Under the pieces are notes generated by a model. The model was not told the origin of the DNA, did no database searches, and saw only the letters and a list, made by a program, of their open reading frames with translations. DNA of 64,000 bases from contig NZ_VMBP01000005.1 in the NCBI RefSeq assembly GCF_007559435.1, positions 62,001-126,000 on the forward strand, written 5' to 3'. Source of the DNA: Ancylobacter moscoviensis (lineage in GTDB: Bacteria; Pseudomonadota; Alphaproteobacteria; Rhizobiales; Xanthobacteraceae). Both the position numbers and the translations under genes were made by a program. Within the stretch, counting starts at the first letter, position 1. Every line of letters begins with the position of its first letter. Of the stretch, positions 8,520-17,633 are shown one piece after another.

Positions 8520-9380
8520 ATGCAGCGCGGAACGGAAGGCTGGGGCAGCGGCCTGCTCGGCGTCATCATCTTCAGCGGCTCGCTGCCGGCGACGCGCGTC
8601 GCGGTCGGCGGCTTCACCCCGCTTTTCCTCACCTCGGCGCGCGCGGTCATCGCAGGGGTGCTGGGCACGGCCCTGCTCCTCGCGCTTCGCCAGAGCCGGC
8701 CGGCGCGGGGCGATCTGGTGCCGCTTGCCGTGGTGGCGCTCGGCGTGGTCGTCGGCTTTCCGCTGCTCACCGCGCTGGCGCTCCAGCACATCACCTCGGC
8801 CCGCTCGATCGTCTTCATCGGCCTGCTGCCGCTCGCCACCGCCCTCTTCGGCGTCGTCCGGGGCGGCGAGCGGCCGAAGCCGGCCTTCTGGCTTTTCTCC
8901 GTCGCCGGCGCTGCCTCGGTCGTCGGATTCGCGCTGGCTTATGGCGGCCCGACCTCGCTCGCCGGCGACCTGCTGATGGTGGCCGCCATCCTGCTCTGCG
9001 GCCTTGGCTATGCGGAAGGAGCCCGGCTGTCGCGCCACCTCGGCGGCTGGCAGGTCATCTCCTGGGCGTTGCTGGTGGCGCTCCCGCTCATGGCGGTAAT
9101 GGCGCTGGCGACACTGCCGCCGACATGGAGCGGCATTGGCGGGCCGGCCTGGCTCGGCCTCGCCTATGTCTCGGTCTTCAGCATGCTGATCGGCTTCGTC
9201 TTCTGGTATCGCGGGCTGGCGCTGGGCGGCATCGCCGGGGTCGGCCAACTCCAGCTCCTCCAGCCCTTCTTCGGGCTGGCGCTGGCGGGAATGCTGCTCG
9301 GCGAGCCGGTGGCGTGGACGATGATCGCCGTCACCGGCCTCGTCGTGCTCTGCGTGGCGGGAGCCAAACGCTTCGCCTGA
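8520..9380 (+). CDS. EamA/DMT-superfamily transporter
   Basis: Inner-membrane permease of 286 residues with about ten hydrophobic segments in two EamA repeats, as in small-metabolite exporters. Start ATG 8520 is chosen because AGGGAG lies 6-7 bases upstream; ATG 8499 is in frame but adds seven residues without a better signal. It is divergent from the MocR-type PLP regulator with half-sites between them. MocR-DMT pairs are often linked to export of amino acids or vitamin B6-related compounds, but the substrate is unknown. Confidence 0.88.
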   Translation: MQRGTEGWGSGLLGVIIFSGSLPATRVAVGGFTPLFLTSARAVIAGVLGTALLLALRQSRPARGDLVPLAVVALGVVVGFPLLTALALQHITSARSIVFIGLLPLATALFGVVRGGERPKPAFWLFSVAGAASVVGFALAYGGPTSLAGDLLMVAAILLCGLGYAEGARLSRHLGGWQVISWALLVALPLMAVMALATLPPTWSGIGGPAWLGLAYVSVFSMLIGFVFWYRGLALGGIAGVGQLQLLQPFFGLALAGMLLGEPVAWTMIAVTGLVVLCVAGAKRFA

Positions 9381-9407
9381 TGGACGGACGGCGCCGGGCT
9401 CGGGTGT

Positions 9408-10286
9408 TCAGAGCCGGCGCACCGAGCGCAGCGGCGTGCCGCCGGCCTCGATCCGTGCCAGTGCGGCGTCCAGCGGCTCGCGCACCACCGACATGAAATG
9501 CGCCGTGGCGTGCAGCAGCGTCGCCCGGTCCTCGACGATGCCGACATGGCCCGGCCAGAACAGCAGGTCGCCGCGCTCGAGTGTCGCGACGTCGCCGGAA
9601 AAGGCGACCGGCTGGCCGAGCGCGCGCTCCTGCATGTCGGTGTCGCGCGGCGCGCGGATGCCGCAGGCGGCGAGCGAGACCTGGACGAGGCCGGAACAGT
9701 CGAGCCCCAGGCTGGAGCGCCCGCCCCACAGATAGGCGGCGCCAAGATAGCGCGCGGCCACTTCCACGAAGTCGCCGTCGGGCTCGTCGAGCGCCGCGAG
9801 GTGATTGGCGAAGACGAAGCCGCCCGTCTCCGTCACCGCGAAGCGCTCGCGCGTGCCGATAATGGCGAGCCGGCTGCCGAGGGACAGCAGCTCGACGGGC
9901 GGCAGCTTGATGCTGGGGCCGGGGAAGACCGGCGTGCGCAGCGCCCGCACCTGATGCGTGGCGGGCGCGCCGGCGGGCAGCAGGGCCTCCGATGGCAGCC
10001 AGCCGACATAGCCGTCCGCGTCCAGCTGGCCCCAGGCCCAGCCTTCCATCGTCGTCTCGTAGACGGTGACGCTCTCGCCCGACAGCGCCTCGGTGGTGAG
10101 CGGCGCCGTCGGGTCCGGCTCCTTGCGCACCGGCACGCTGGGGCGCGCGACGGCATAGGGCTCGCCGGCGACGAAGCGTTCCGCCGTCACCACGCCCCGC
10201 AGGTGAAGCGCGGCGATGTCCGGGCGGGCGGGGGTGAGGCGGGGGTCGAGGTCGGGCGTCAGCAGGGCGTTCATGGAGGCGGTCAT
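9408..10286 (-). CDS. C40-family peptidase (NlpC/P60) with N-terminal SH3-like domains
   Basis: Probable gamma-D-glutamyl-L-diamino acid endopeptidase acting on peptidoglycan peptides. Of 292 residues, about 45-105 form a bacterial SH3 domain (VPVRKEP, GWAWGQLDADGYVGWLP) and about 175-285 the NlpC/P60 domain, with the catalytic Cys197 in LDCSGLVQ, His247 in WPGHVGIV and third polar residue His259 in LHATAH. No signal peptide is visible, which suits a cytosolic recycling enzyme (YkfC-like). The leucyl aminopeptidase gene lies on the same strand just upstream, beyond a small MarR gene, a pairing that fits murein-peptide turnover. Confidence 0.9.
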   Translation of the reverse strand: MTASMNALLTPDLDPRLTPARPDIAALHLRGVVTAERFVAGEPYAVARPSVPVRKEPDPTAPLTTEALSGESVTVYETTMEGWAWGQLDADGYVGWLPSEALLPAGAPATHQVRALRTPVFPGPSIKLPPVELLSLGSRLAIIGTRERFAVTETGGFVFANHLAALDEPDGDFVEVAARYLGAAYLWGGRSSLGLDCSGLVQVSLAACGIRAPRDTDMQERALGQPVAFSGDVATLERGDLLFWPGHVGIVEDRATLLHATAHFMSVVREPLDAALARIEAGGTPLRSVRRL

Positions 10287-10340
10287 CGTTGCGGGGCTGT
10301 CTCGGCAGGCGGCGATCCTGATAGCGGTCTTGATAGCAGC

Positions 10341-10691
10341 CTATCTTGGCAGGGAGCGGGCGGTGGCGACCACCTGGTCACCCAGCCGCTCTACATAGAG
10401 CGCGCCTTCCACCGTACGCTGGATGATGACGTTGCGTCGATCCGCCTCGTCGCGGCGCCGCGACACGAGGCCGAGCTGGCCCATCGTGTCGAGCGCGCGG
10501 GTGATGACCGGCTTGGTGACGCCGAGCCGCGCGGCGAGGCCGCGCACCGTGTGCGGCGGCGCTTCCAGATAGACGCTGAGCAATATCGCCAGCTGGCGCG
10601 GACTGAGGTCCGGCGCGTCGTCGCGGACCTGCGCGAGCGACAGCTCGTGCAGGAGACGCAACGCCTGCGATGGGCGCAACTCGACCGCCAT
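10341..10691 (-). CDS. MarR-family winged-helix regulator
   Basis: Small DNA-binding protein (116 residues). The winged helix is clear: LSPRQLAILLSVYLEAPPHT, then VRGLAARLGVTKPVITRALD as the recognition helix-turn-helix, and a wing with RRRDEADRRNVIIQRT. It sits between the NlpC/P60 gene and the leucyl aminopeptidase gene on the same strand, with gaps of 54 and 119 bases, so a local target is plausible but unproven. Confidence 0.85.
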   Translation of the reverse strand: MAVELRPSQALRLLHELSLAQVRDDAPDLSPRQLAILLSVYLEAPPHTVRGLAARLGVTKPVITRALDTMGQLGLVSRRRDEADRRNVIIQRTVEGALYVERLGDQVVATARSLPR

Positions 10692-10810
10692 GGCCCGTCC
10701 CCGGTCCGCAATCGTTACGGTTGCGGATTGTTCCCCGGACTATGGCGTCTTCGCGACGAAAAATTCCTTAACGTCAGACCGATTCTGACAAATGCCGGAA
10801 ATATGAAACA

Positions 10811-12190
10811 TCAACCCCCGAAACGCTCGGCGATCAGCGCGTCGAGCGCGCGGATCGTCTGCGCCTCGCCGCCTTCCGGGCGCCCGGGGCGGGAGGAGGG
10901 GTTCCAGGCGTAGATGTCGAGATGCAGCCATGCTCCGGCGCGCTCGACGAAGCGCTGGAGGAACAGCGCGGCGGTGATCGAGCCGGCGAAGCCGCCGCCC
11001 GGCGCGTTGTTGAGGTCGGCGATCTTGCTGTCGAGCATCGCGGCGTAGGGCCGCCACAGCGGCAGGCGCCAGGAAGGGTCCGCCTCGGCGGCGCCGTGGC
11101 GGGCGAGGTCGTCCGCCAGCGTTTCGTCGTCCGTATAGGCGGGCGGCAGCTCCGGCCCGAGCGCGACACGCGCCGCGCCGGTGAGCGTGGCGAAGTCGAT
11201 CAGCAACTCGGGCGCCTCTTCGTCGGCGAGGCTGAGCGCGTCGGCGAGGATCAGCCGCCCCTCCGCATCGGTGTTGCCGATCTCAACGGTGAGGCCCTTG
11301 CGCGAGGGGAAGATGTCGCCGGGCCGGAAGGCCGAGCCGTCGATGGCGTTCTCGACGGCAGGGACGATGAGGCGCAGCCGCACCGGCAGGTTCCGCGCCA
11401 TGATCATCTGCGCGAGGCCGATGGCGTTGGCCGCCCCGCCCATGTCCTTCTTCATCAGCAGCATGCCGCTGGACGGCTTGATGTCGAGCCCACCGGTGTC
11501 GAAGGCGACACCCTTGCCGACCAGCGTCACCTTGCGCGCGTTCGGATCGCCCCAGGTGAGGTCGATGAGGCGGGGCGCGCGCGGGGAGGCGCGGCCGACG
11601 GCGTGGACCAGCGGGAAATTGGCGGCGAGTAGGTCATCGCCCGCGGTCACGTTCACCTGCGCGCCGAAGCGGGCGGCAAGCACACGCACCGCCGCCTCGA
11701 TCTCCGCGGGGCCGAGATCGTTGGCCGGGGTGTTGACGAGGTCGCGCGTCAGCGCCACCGCCTCGGCGGTGCGAAGGACCGCGTCCGCGTCGACGCCTTC
11801 CGGCACGACCAGGCGGATGTCGGCGCCGTTGCGCTTGCGGTAGCGGGTGAAGCGGTAGCCGCCGAGCAGGAAGCCGATCGCCGCGAGGCGAGGATCGGCG
11901 GGCGCGCGGGCGATGGCGTAGTCGCCGGCCGGCAGGGAGGTCGCCAGCTTGCCGAAGGCGAGCGGGTCGCGCGGTGTTTCCTCGACGCCGAACAGCACGC
12001 CGGCGATGGTGCCGTCCGCCGCCGGCAGCACCAGCAGCGCGCCCGGTTCGCCCTTGAAACCGCTCGCCTCGGCGAAGGCGGTCGCCGGGGCGGGAATGCC
12101 GCCCGCGATCTCGCGCCAGTTCTGCGGGGTGACGCACCAGATCGGGCGGGGGTGGACGGCCTCTTCGGCCCGGATCAGTTGAGCGCCCAT
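10811..12190 (-). CDS. M17 leucyl aminopeptidase family protein
   Basis: Di-metal cytosolic aminopeptidase that releases N-terminal residues from peptides. Of 459 residues, about 160 onward carry the catalytic domain: VGKGVAFDTGGLDIKPSSGM with the first metal-binding Lys/Asp, MKKDMGGAA, and the M17 signature NTDAEGRLILADAL. The N-terminal domain is shorter than in E. coli PepA, as is usual in the PepB-like Alphaproteobacterial branch. Another peptidase (NlpC/P60) follows on the same strand. Confidence 0.92.
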   Translation of the reverse strand: MGAQLIRAEEAVHPRPIWCVTPQNWREIAGGIPAPATAFAEASGFKGEPGALLVLPAADGTIAGVLFGVEETPRDPLAFGKLATSLPAGDYAIARAPADPRLAAIGFLLGGYRFTRYRKRNGADIRLVVPEGVDADAVLRTAEAVALTRDLVNTPANDLGPAEIEAAVRVLAARFGAQVNVTAGDDLLAANFPLVHAVGRASPRAPRLIDLTWGDPNARKVTLVGKGVAFDTGGLDIKPSSGMLLMKKDMGGAANAIGLAQMIMARNLPVRLRLIVPAVENAIDGSAFRPGDIFPSRKGLTVEIGNTDAEGRLILADALSLADEEAPELLIDFATLTGAARVALGPELPPAYTDDETLADDLARHGAAEADPSWRLPLWRPYAAMLDSKIADLNNAPGGGFAGSITAALFLQRFVERAGAWLHLDIYAWNPSSRPGRPEGGEAQTIRALDALIAERFGG

Positions 12191-12211
12191 CGCGACATCT
12201 CCCGTGAGCCG

Positions 12212-12802
12212 TCAGGCGACGGCAAGCTCGAACCCGCCATTTTCAATGAGGTAGACCGCGCCCTGGCGGACCGGCAGCTCCACTGCCTCGGGGGCGGGCA
12301 TGCCGGCGAAGGCGTGCAGCATCGCCCGCACCACGCCGCCATGGGTCACCACCACGCTGTCGCCGGTCAAGTCGTCGATGGCGGCCAGCACGCGCGCGGA
12401 GAGTTCGGCATAGCTTTCCCCGCCCGGCGGGGTGAAGTTCCACGGGTCGGCGTCGCGGGCGGCAAGGCTGACGGGATCGCGCCGGCGCAGTTCCGGCCAG
12501 GTGGCGCCTTCCCAGCGGCCGAAGCCGATCTCGCGCAGCCGCGTATCCCGGCGGAAGCCGTCCGGCGGCAGGCCGAGTTCGGCGCGCAGGATCGCCATGG
12601 TCTGCGAGGCGCGGCTGAGCGGGCTTGCCACGAAGTCGAGGCTCGCCGCGCCGCCGCTGAGGCGGTCCACCACGCGCGCCGTATCGGCCGCCTGCTCGCG
12701 GCCGAGATCGTTCAGCGGGATGTCGTGACTGCCTTGCAGACGGCCGGCGAGATTCCAGTCGGTCTCGCCGTGACGGACGAGGAAGATGCGTCGTCTGGTC
12801 AT
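12212..12802 (-). CDS. Histidine phosphatase family protein (phosphoglycerate mutase-like)
   Basis: Branch-2-like phosphoesterase of 196 residues that uses a phospho-histidine intermediate. The catalytic RHG is in FLVRHGETDWNLAGRLQGS, the second Arg in FVASPLSRASQTM, the acidic residue in REIGFGRWEGATW, and the second His in VVVTHGGVVRAMLH. It starts at ATG 12802, inside the stop of the upstream gene (ATGA overlap), so translation is coupled. The substrate cannot be told; cofactor-dependent phosphoglycerate mutase is less likely than a small-molecule phosphatase of the GpmB/CobC type. Confidence 0.9.
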   Translation of the reverse strand: MTRRRIFLVRHGETDWNLAGRLQGSHDIPLNDLGREQAADTARVVDRLSGGAASLDFVASPLSRASQTMAILRAELGLPPDGFRRDTRLREIGFGRWEGATWPELRRRDPVSLAARDADPWNFTPPGGESYAELSARVLAAIDDLTGDSVVVTHGGVVRAMLHAFAGMPAPEAVELPVRQGAVYLIENGGFELAVA

Positions 12803-13416
12803 TTCGAAGGAAGGGTCACGACGTGCGTGTAGCTGGGGCCGTTGAGCGGATAGTCGACGCGTAGCGTCACCGTCGATCCCAGCGGCGCCGGCCCGCTGGC
12901 GAAGACCCGCGTGCCCCCGGCCTGGCGGCCGACGCAACGGCGCGAGCCGGCATCGGTGCCGGTGGCGGTGAAGGAGCCGATGTCGAAGCTGATCTTCACC
13001 TTGGGCGGCGCGCTGAGCACCTTGATCTGCGGCGCCTGCGCCATCTGGCACAGACTGTCCGCCGTGCCGGCGGCGAAGATCACGCGCCCCTGGCCGCCGC
13101 CGGTGAGATAGGCGAGCCGGTCATTGTCGTTGCGCCCGTTGCTGGGGCTCACATAGCCGGGGAAGATCGCGCCACCGGTGCCGAAAATGCGGTTGAGCAG
13201 CGGGTAGGTCTGGAAGTCCGGCGGCACGCCACGGTCCTGCGCGCCCGGCGGCGGGATGTAGGGCAGGCCGGAGCCGCCGAGGCCCGAGCCCGGCGGCGGC
13301 CCGACGACGATCGGGCCGTTCTGCGCGCCGGCGGGCGCGGCTGCCGCCAGTCCGGTGGCGACCAGCGCGGCGGGCAGGAGGAAACGGAAGAGCTGGGAAA
13401 GGCGGGCCTTGCTCAT
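12799..13416 (-). CDS. Secreted protein of unknown function
   Basis: 205 residues, no family recognised. A classical signal peptide ends near AAPAGAQ (about residue 32), followed by a glycine/proline-rich mature N-terminus (IVVGPPPGSGLGGSGLPYIPPPG) and a C-terminal beta-rich half. The two Cys in the mature chain (LCQMAQ, RRCVGRQ) could form a periplasmic disulfide. Its stop overlaps the start of the histidine phosphatase gene by four bases, so the two are co-translated. Its function is not inferable; the coupling to a phosphatase may be ancestral operon structure only. Confidence 0.75.
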   Translation of the reverse strand: MSKARLSQLFRFLLPAALVATGLAAAAPAGAQNGPIVVGPPPGSGLGGSGLPYIPPPGAQDRGVPPDFQTYPLLNRIFGTGGAIFPGYVSPSNGRNDNDRLAYLTGGGQGRVIFAAGTADSLCQMAQAPQIKVLSAPPKVKISFDIGSFTATGTDAGSRRCVGRQAGGTRVFASGPAPLGSTVTLRVDYPLNGPSYTHVVTLPSK

Positions 13417-13442
13417 GCGGGATGCTCCTGCTCCGCGTGTCG

Positions 13443-14258
13443 TCAGTCGCGCTCGAGGGTGAGGTCGGGCGCTTCGGGATTCTTCATGCCGACAATATGA
13501 TAGCCGGCGTCGACGTGGTGGATCTCACCGGTGACGGCGCGCCCGAGATCGGACAGCAGGTACATGCCGGTGTCGCCCACTTCCTCCACCGTGACGGTGC
13601 GGCGGAGCGGGGCGTTCAGCTCGTTCCACTTCAGGATGTAGCGGAAATCGCCGATGCCGGAGGCCGCCAGCGTCTTGATCGGGCCGGCGGAGATGGCGTT
13701 GACGCGGATGTTCTTCGGGCCGAGGTCGGCGGCGAGGTAGCGCACGCTCGCCTCCAGCGCGGCCTTGGCGACGCCCATGACGTTGTAATGCGGCATCCAC
13801 TTTTCGGCGCCGTAATAGGTCAGGGTCAGCATGGAGCCGCCCTCCGTCATCAGCTTCTCCGCGCGCTGGGCGATGGCGGTGAAGCTGTAGCAGGAGATCA
13901 GCATGGTCTTGCTGAAATTCTCCGCCGTCGTGTCGACGTAGCGGCCGTCCAGCTCGTTCTTGTCGGAGAAGGCGATGGCGTGGACGAGGAAGTCCAGCCC
14001 GCCGAACTGGCGCTCGGTCTCGGCGAACACGGCGTCGATGGTGGCGGGATCAGTGACGTCGCAATGGCCGACCAGGGTGGCGTCGAGTTCCGCCGCGAGC
14101 GGCTCGACGCGCTTCTTCAGCGGTTCGCCCTGATAGGTGAAGGCGAGCTTCGCGCCCTGCGCGTGGGCGGCCTTGGCGATGCCCCAGGCGATGGAGCGGT
14201 TGTTCGCCACTCCCATCACCAGGCCGCGCTTGCCGCTCATCAATCCGCCCGATGCCAT
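13443..14258 (-). CDS. fabI: Enoyl-[acyl-carrier-protein] reductase FabI
   Basis: NADH-dependent reductase of the last step of each fatty-acid elongation cycle. The 271-residue protein begins MASGGLMSGKRGLVMGVAN. Seen: the divergent FabI cofactor motif GVANNRSIAWGIA (16-28), the active-site pair Tyr158 and Lys165 in YNVMGVAK with Tyr148 just before, and IRVNAISAGPIKTLAASGIG. ATG 14258 is preferred to the upstream in-frame ATG at 14327, because the extra 23 residues are low-complexity Arg/Gly and absent from the family. Many alphaproteobacteria carry two FabI paralogues; which one this is cannot be told. Confidence 0.95.
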   Translation of the reverse strand: MASGGLMSGKRGLVMGVANNRSIAWGIAKAAHAQGAKLAFTYQGEPLKKRVEPLAAELDATLVGHCDVTDPATIDAVFAETERQFGGLDFLVHAIAFSDKNELDGRYVDTTAENFSKTMLISCYSFTAIAQRAEKLMTEGGSMLTLTYYGAEKWMPHYNVMGVAKAALEASVRYLAADLGPKNIRVNAISAGPIKTLAASGIGDFRYILKWNELNAPLRRTVTVEEVGDTGMYLLSDLGRAVTGEIHHVDAGYHIVGMKNPEAPDLTLERD

Positions 14259-14369
14259 GCTGGTCACGCCCTGCTCCGTACCTCGACCACCCTCACGGTG
14301 GCGTGCGTTCCTATCGCACAGCAGCAAGACCCGCTCAAGCGAGCGGTCGCAACGGTGCGATGGCGCGGT

Positions 14370-15332
14370 TCAGGCGGTGTCCTCGCGCCGGCGGCGCAGC
14401 AGCGCCTCCAGCTCCTCGTCGGGGGTATCGGGCAGCATGATTCGCATCGTCGCGAGCAGGTCGCCGGAGGAGCCGTCGGCCTTCGGCAGCCCCTTGCCGC
14501 GCAGGCGGAAGGTGCGGCCGGAATTGGTGTGCGCCGGAACCGACAGTTCGACGTCGCCGCCGAGCGTCGGCACGCGCACCTTCCCGCCCAGCACGGCATC
14601 GGCCAGCGGCAGGGGGACGTCGGTGCGCAGGTCCGTACCCTCGACGCGGAAATGCCGGTGCGGGGCATAGGCGACGACGACATAGGCGTCGCCCGGCGCG
14701 CCGCCGAAGGGGCTCGGCTCGCCCTGGCCCTTCATCCGCATGCGGTGGCCTTCGGCAACCTTGGCCGGGATCTTCACCTCGACGGTGCGTCCGTTCGGCA
14801 GGTGGACCTTGACCGGGCCGCCCTCGATCACGCGCTCCAGCGGCACCGGCACACTGATCTCGATGTCCCCGCCGCGCGGCATCTCGCCGCCGCCCGCGCC
14901 GGCACGGGCCCGCCCGCGCCCGCCGAGACCGCCGAGGATGTCGGCGATCACGTCGTCGAAGCCGCCGGCCTCGTGCGGTCCGTGGCCGGAGCGGCGCATG
15001 CCCTCCGGGCCGAAGGAGAAGCTCTCGAAGATGGTCTCGCCCTGCGGGCCGCGATGGGCGCCGCGATTGAACCCGCCACCCCCGCCGGGGAAGCCCTCGA
15101 AGCCGCGCGGCTTGCCCTCGGCGTCGATCTCGCCACGGTCGTACTGGCCGCGCTTTTCGGGGTCGGAGAGGATTTCGTGCGCGCTGTTCAGTTCGGCGAA
15201 CTTGTCCTGCGCCTTCGGATCGTCCTTGTTGGCGTCCGGATGCAGCTTCTTCGCCAGGCGCCGGAAGGCGCGCTTTATCTCGTTCTGGTCGGCGTTGCGG
15301 GCGACGCCGAGGATTTCATAGGGATCGCGCAT
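14370..15332 (-). CDS. DnaJ C-terminal-domain protein, CbpA-like co-chaperone
   Basis: J-domain co-chaperone that stimulates DnaK. J domain at residues 1-70 with the HPD triad at 31-33, a Gly/Phe-rich linker (about 80-150), then two C-terminal peptide-binding beta domains ([35 protein letters not shown]). There is no CXXCXGXG zinc finger, which separates it from DnaJ proper and matches the CbpA/DjlA-type proteins. ATG 15332 gives the expected [10 protein letters not shown] start; the reading frame runs 13 codons further upstream, but these are not family-like. Confidence 0.92.
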   Translation of the reverse strand: MRDPYEILGVARNADQNEIKRAFRRLAKKLHPDANKDDPKAQDKFAELNSAHEILSDPEKRGQYDRGEIDAEGKPRGFEGFPGGGGGFNRGAHRGPQGETIFESFSFGPEGMRRSGHGPHEAGGFDDVIADILGGLGGRGRARAGAGGGEMPRGGDIEISVPVPLERVIEGGPVKVHLPNGRTVEVKIPAKVAEGHRMRMKGQGEPSPFGGAPGDAYVVVAYAPHRHFRVEGTDLRTDVPLPLADAVLGGKVRVPTLGGDVELSVPAHTNSGRTFRLRGKGLPKADGSSGDLLATMRIMLPDTPDEELEALLRRRREDTA

Positions 15333-15500
15333 GAATGATGATCTCGTCCGGCGGTTCCGGCTCCCACGCATGTAGGCATGGTGTTGCCAGCGTGCAACGG
15401 TAGCGGAAGCGTGAACCGCGCGGAAGCGCGTCCGGCGGGGCGGTGCGTGAGCCCGGCCGACCGGACCGGTGGGAAGCCGGAAGTCGGGGAGGACGGGAGG

Positions 15501-15998
15501 TCAGCCGCGCTGCAGCAGCCGCGCCTGATCGACCTTCCACCAGCCGCGCTCGGTGCGGCAGGCTTCGCCCTGCAGCCATTCCTCGTTGGCGTCGCGCACG
15601 AAGCTCATCAGGAACTCGCGGCACCGCGCCTTGTTGTTGGCGGCCACCGTCGGGTCGAGCGGGGTCACGGTGCCGCGCGTGGCGCTGGCGCTGTTCTCCC
15701 AGGGCACGCTCGGTGCCCAGCTGTCCTCGCGCAGCGCCTCGGCGAGCGCGGTGCGGGCGGCCAGCCAGTCGTCCGGCGCGACGCCTTCCGGCACCGGTTC
15801 GCTGGCATAGGCGGCGGCGCGGCGGGGCGAGATCGAGCCGGTGGTCGTCGTGTCGATCGCCGGCGCGCCGGCGCAGCCGGCGAGGGCGAGACCCGCGAAG
15901 AGGGTCGTCCAGCACGCCGCCGTGCGGAAAGATACTGTGTGGAAAGGCGCGGTGCGCCTATATGAAGAGCGATGCCGCGCCGCACCCTGCGTCGCCAT
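15501..15998 (-). CDS. Probable lipoprotein, RT0821/Lpp0805 surface-protein-like
   Basis: 165 residues with a lipobox ([10 protein letters not shown]) that predicts cleavage and lipidation at Cys, and a long positively charged N-region. The C-terminal half ([20 protein letters not shown], then [12 protein letters not shown]) resembles the RT0821/Lpp0805 family of small alphaproteobacterial surface lipoproteins. ATG 15998 is preferred over the in-frame ATG at 16025 because AGGTGG lies just upstream of it. Divergent from pdxH. Role unknown. Confidence 0.7.
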   Translation of the reverse strand: MATQGAARHRSSYRRTAPFHTVSFRTAACWTTLFAGLALAGCAGAPAIDTTTTGSISPRRAAAYASEPVPEGVAPDDWLAARTALAEALREDSWAPSVPWENSASATRGTVTPLDPTVAANNKARCREFLMSFVRDANEEWLQGEACRTERGWWKVDQARLLQRG

Positions 15999-16061
15999 CG
16001 TCCGCCACCTGTGGAACACATCCATGGGTCTTGTTGCCCAACCCGCCCGAAGAATGACGTT

Positions 16062-16688
16062 ATGGAAGCGCCTGAAGAGTTAATATCCGGTGATTTTACC
16101 TCCGCTACCGAACCGTTCCGTCTCTTCGAGGAGTGGTTCGCCGAGGCGGCCGGGAAAGAGCCCAACGATCCCAATGCCATGGCGCTCGCCACGGTCGACG
16201 CCGACGGGCTGCCGGACGTGCGGATGGTGCTGCTGAACCAGCGCGACGAGCGCGGCTTCGTGTTCTTCACCAACACCGGCAGCGCCAAGGGGCGCGAGCT
16301 CGCCGCCGTGCCGAAGGCCGCCGCCGTCTTTCACTGGAAGTCGCTGCGCCGGCAGATCCGGGTGCGCGGTCCGGTCGAGACGGTGAGCGACGAGGAGGCG
16401 GACGCCTATTTCAACACCCGCCCGCGCCTGTCGCAGATCGGCTCCTGGGCGAGCCAGCAGTCCCGCCCGCTGGAAGGGCGCTTCGCGCTGGAGACGGCGG
16501 TCGCCAAGGTCACGGCGCAATATGCGCTGGGCACCGTGCCGCGCCCGCCGCACTGGACCGGCTTCCGCATCCGTCCGGTCCAGATCGAGTTCTGGCACGA
16601 CCGGCCGTTCCGCCTGCACGACCGCATCGTCTTCCGCCGCGACGCGCCCGATGCCGCCGGCTGGAGCAAGACGCGCCTTTATCCGTGA
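16062..16688 (+). CDS. pdxH: Pyridoxamine/pyridoxine 5'-phosphate oxidase
   Basis: FMN enzyme that makes pyridoxal 5'-phosphate from PNP/PMP, in vitamin B6 synthesis and salvage. The 208-residue length matches PdxH. Seen: [18 protein letters not shown] (FMN phosphate binding), the [12 protein letters not shown] strand, [21 protein letters not shown], and the C-terminal signature [20 protein letters not shown]...RLYP. ATG 16062 is used; the longer reading frame starting at 15972 adds 30 non-homologous residues. Confidence 0.97.
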   Translation: MEAPEELISGDFTSATEPFRLFEEWFAEAAGKEPNDPNAMALATVDADGLPDVRMVLLNQRDERGFVFFTNTGSAKGRELAAVPKAAAVFHWKSLRRQIRVRGPVETVSDEEADAYFNTRPRLSQIGSWASQQSRPLEGRFALETAVAKVTAQYALGTVPRPPHWTGFRIRPVQIEFWHDRPFRLHDRIVFRRDAPDAAGWSKTRLYP

Positions 16689-16755
16689 GCCTTTCCGCGC
16701 CGCCTGTCCGGGCGGCTTTGTCCCTGACACGGCCTGACGCTGAGCTAAGACAATC

Positions 16756-17496
16756 ATGACCAACCAGCCCCGCCGCACCCTCCTGCTCACCGGCGCCTCG
16801 CGCGGGATCGGGCACGCCACCGTCAAGCGCTTCTCCGCCGCCGGATGGCGGGTGATCACCTGCTCGCGCCATCCCTTCCCGGAGAACTGCCCGTGGGAGA
16901 TGGGGCCGGAAGACCACATCCAGGTCGACCTCTCCGACCCCGCCGACACGCTGCGGGCGGTGGACGAGATCAAGAGCCGCCTGCCGGACGGCGAGCTGCA
17001 CGCGCTGGTGAACAATGCCGGCATCTCGCCCAAGGGGGCGGGCGGCGCGCGTCTCGGCACGCTCAACACGCCGGAAGAGGACTGGCGCCGGGTATTCCAG
17101 GTGAATTTCTTCGCCCCCATCCTGCTGGCGCGGGGCCTCTTGGAGGAGCTGAAGCGCACCCATGGCGCGGTGGTGAACGTCACCTCCATCGCCGGCTCGC
17201 GGGTGCATCCCTTCGCCGGGGCGGCCTACGCGACCTCCAAGGCGGCGCTGGCCGGGCTGACGCGCGAGATGGCGGCCGATTTCGGCCCGCTCGGCGTGCG
17301 GGTGAATGCCATCGCGCCCGGCGAGATCGACACCTCGATCCTGTCGCCCGGCACGGAAAAGCTCGTCGAGCAGATCCCGATGCAGCGCCTCGGTACGCCA
17401 GACGAGGTGGCGAAGATCATTTATGTGCTGTGCACCGACACCTCGTCCTATCTGAACGGGGCGGAGATCCACATTAATGGTGGTCAGCACGTCTGA
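16756..17496 (+). CDS. SDR-family NAD(P)-dependent oxidoreductase
   Basis: Classical short-chain dehydrogenase of 246 residues: TGASRGIGHATV cofactor motif (about 13-24), NNAGIS structural motif, catalytic Ser in VNVTSIAGS, and YATSKAALAGLTREM with the Tyr/Lys pair. It ends with the typical TSSYLNGAEIHINGGQHV. It lies 67 bases after pdxH, possibly in one transcript. Substrate not inferable. Confidence 0.9.
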   Translation: MTNQPRRTLLLTGASRGIGHATVKRFSAAGWRVITCSRHPFPENCPWEMGPEDHIQVDLSDPADTLRAVDEIKSRLPDGELHALVNNAGISPKGAGGARLGTLNTPEEDWRRVFQVNFFAPILLARGLLEELKRTHGAVVNVTSIAGSRVHPFAGAAYATSKAALAGLTREMAADFGPLGVRVNAIAPGEIDTSILSPGTEKLVEQIPMQRLGTPDEVAKIIYVLCTDTSSYLNGAEIHINGGQHV

Positions 17497-17510
17497 GGCA
17501 GATGAACGTC

Positions 17511-17583
17511 ATGGCCGGGCTTGGCCGGGCCATCCACGCCCTCATCAGCCAGGTCGTGAATGCCCGGCCCAAGGCCGGGCACG
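17511..17583. repeat. REP-like GC palindrome in a convergent spacer
   Basis: ATGGCCGGGCTTGGCCGGGC (17511-17530) and the facing GCCCGGCCCAAGGCCGGGCA (17562-17581) form a long imperfect inverted repeat around a 31-base centre. The composition and position, between convergent SDR and corA genes, match dispersed intergenic palindromes common in Hyphomicrobiales genomes. It could also terminate both genes. Only one copy is visible in this window. Confidence 0.6.
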
Positions 17584-17633
17584 ACGTCGCGTGAGTTGCG
17601 TCCGCCGGGGATGACGAGGCCGGCGCCAGAGCG

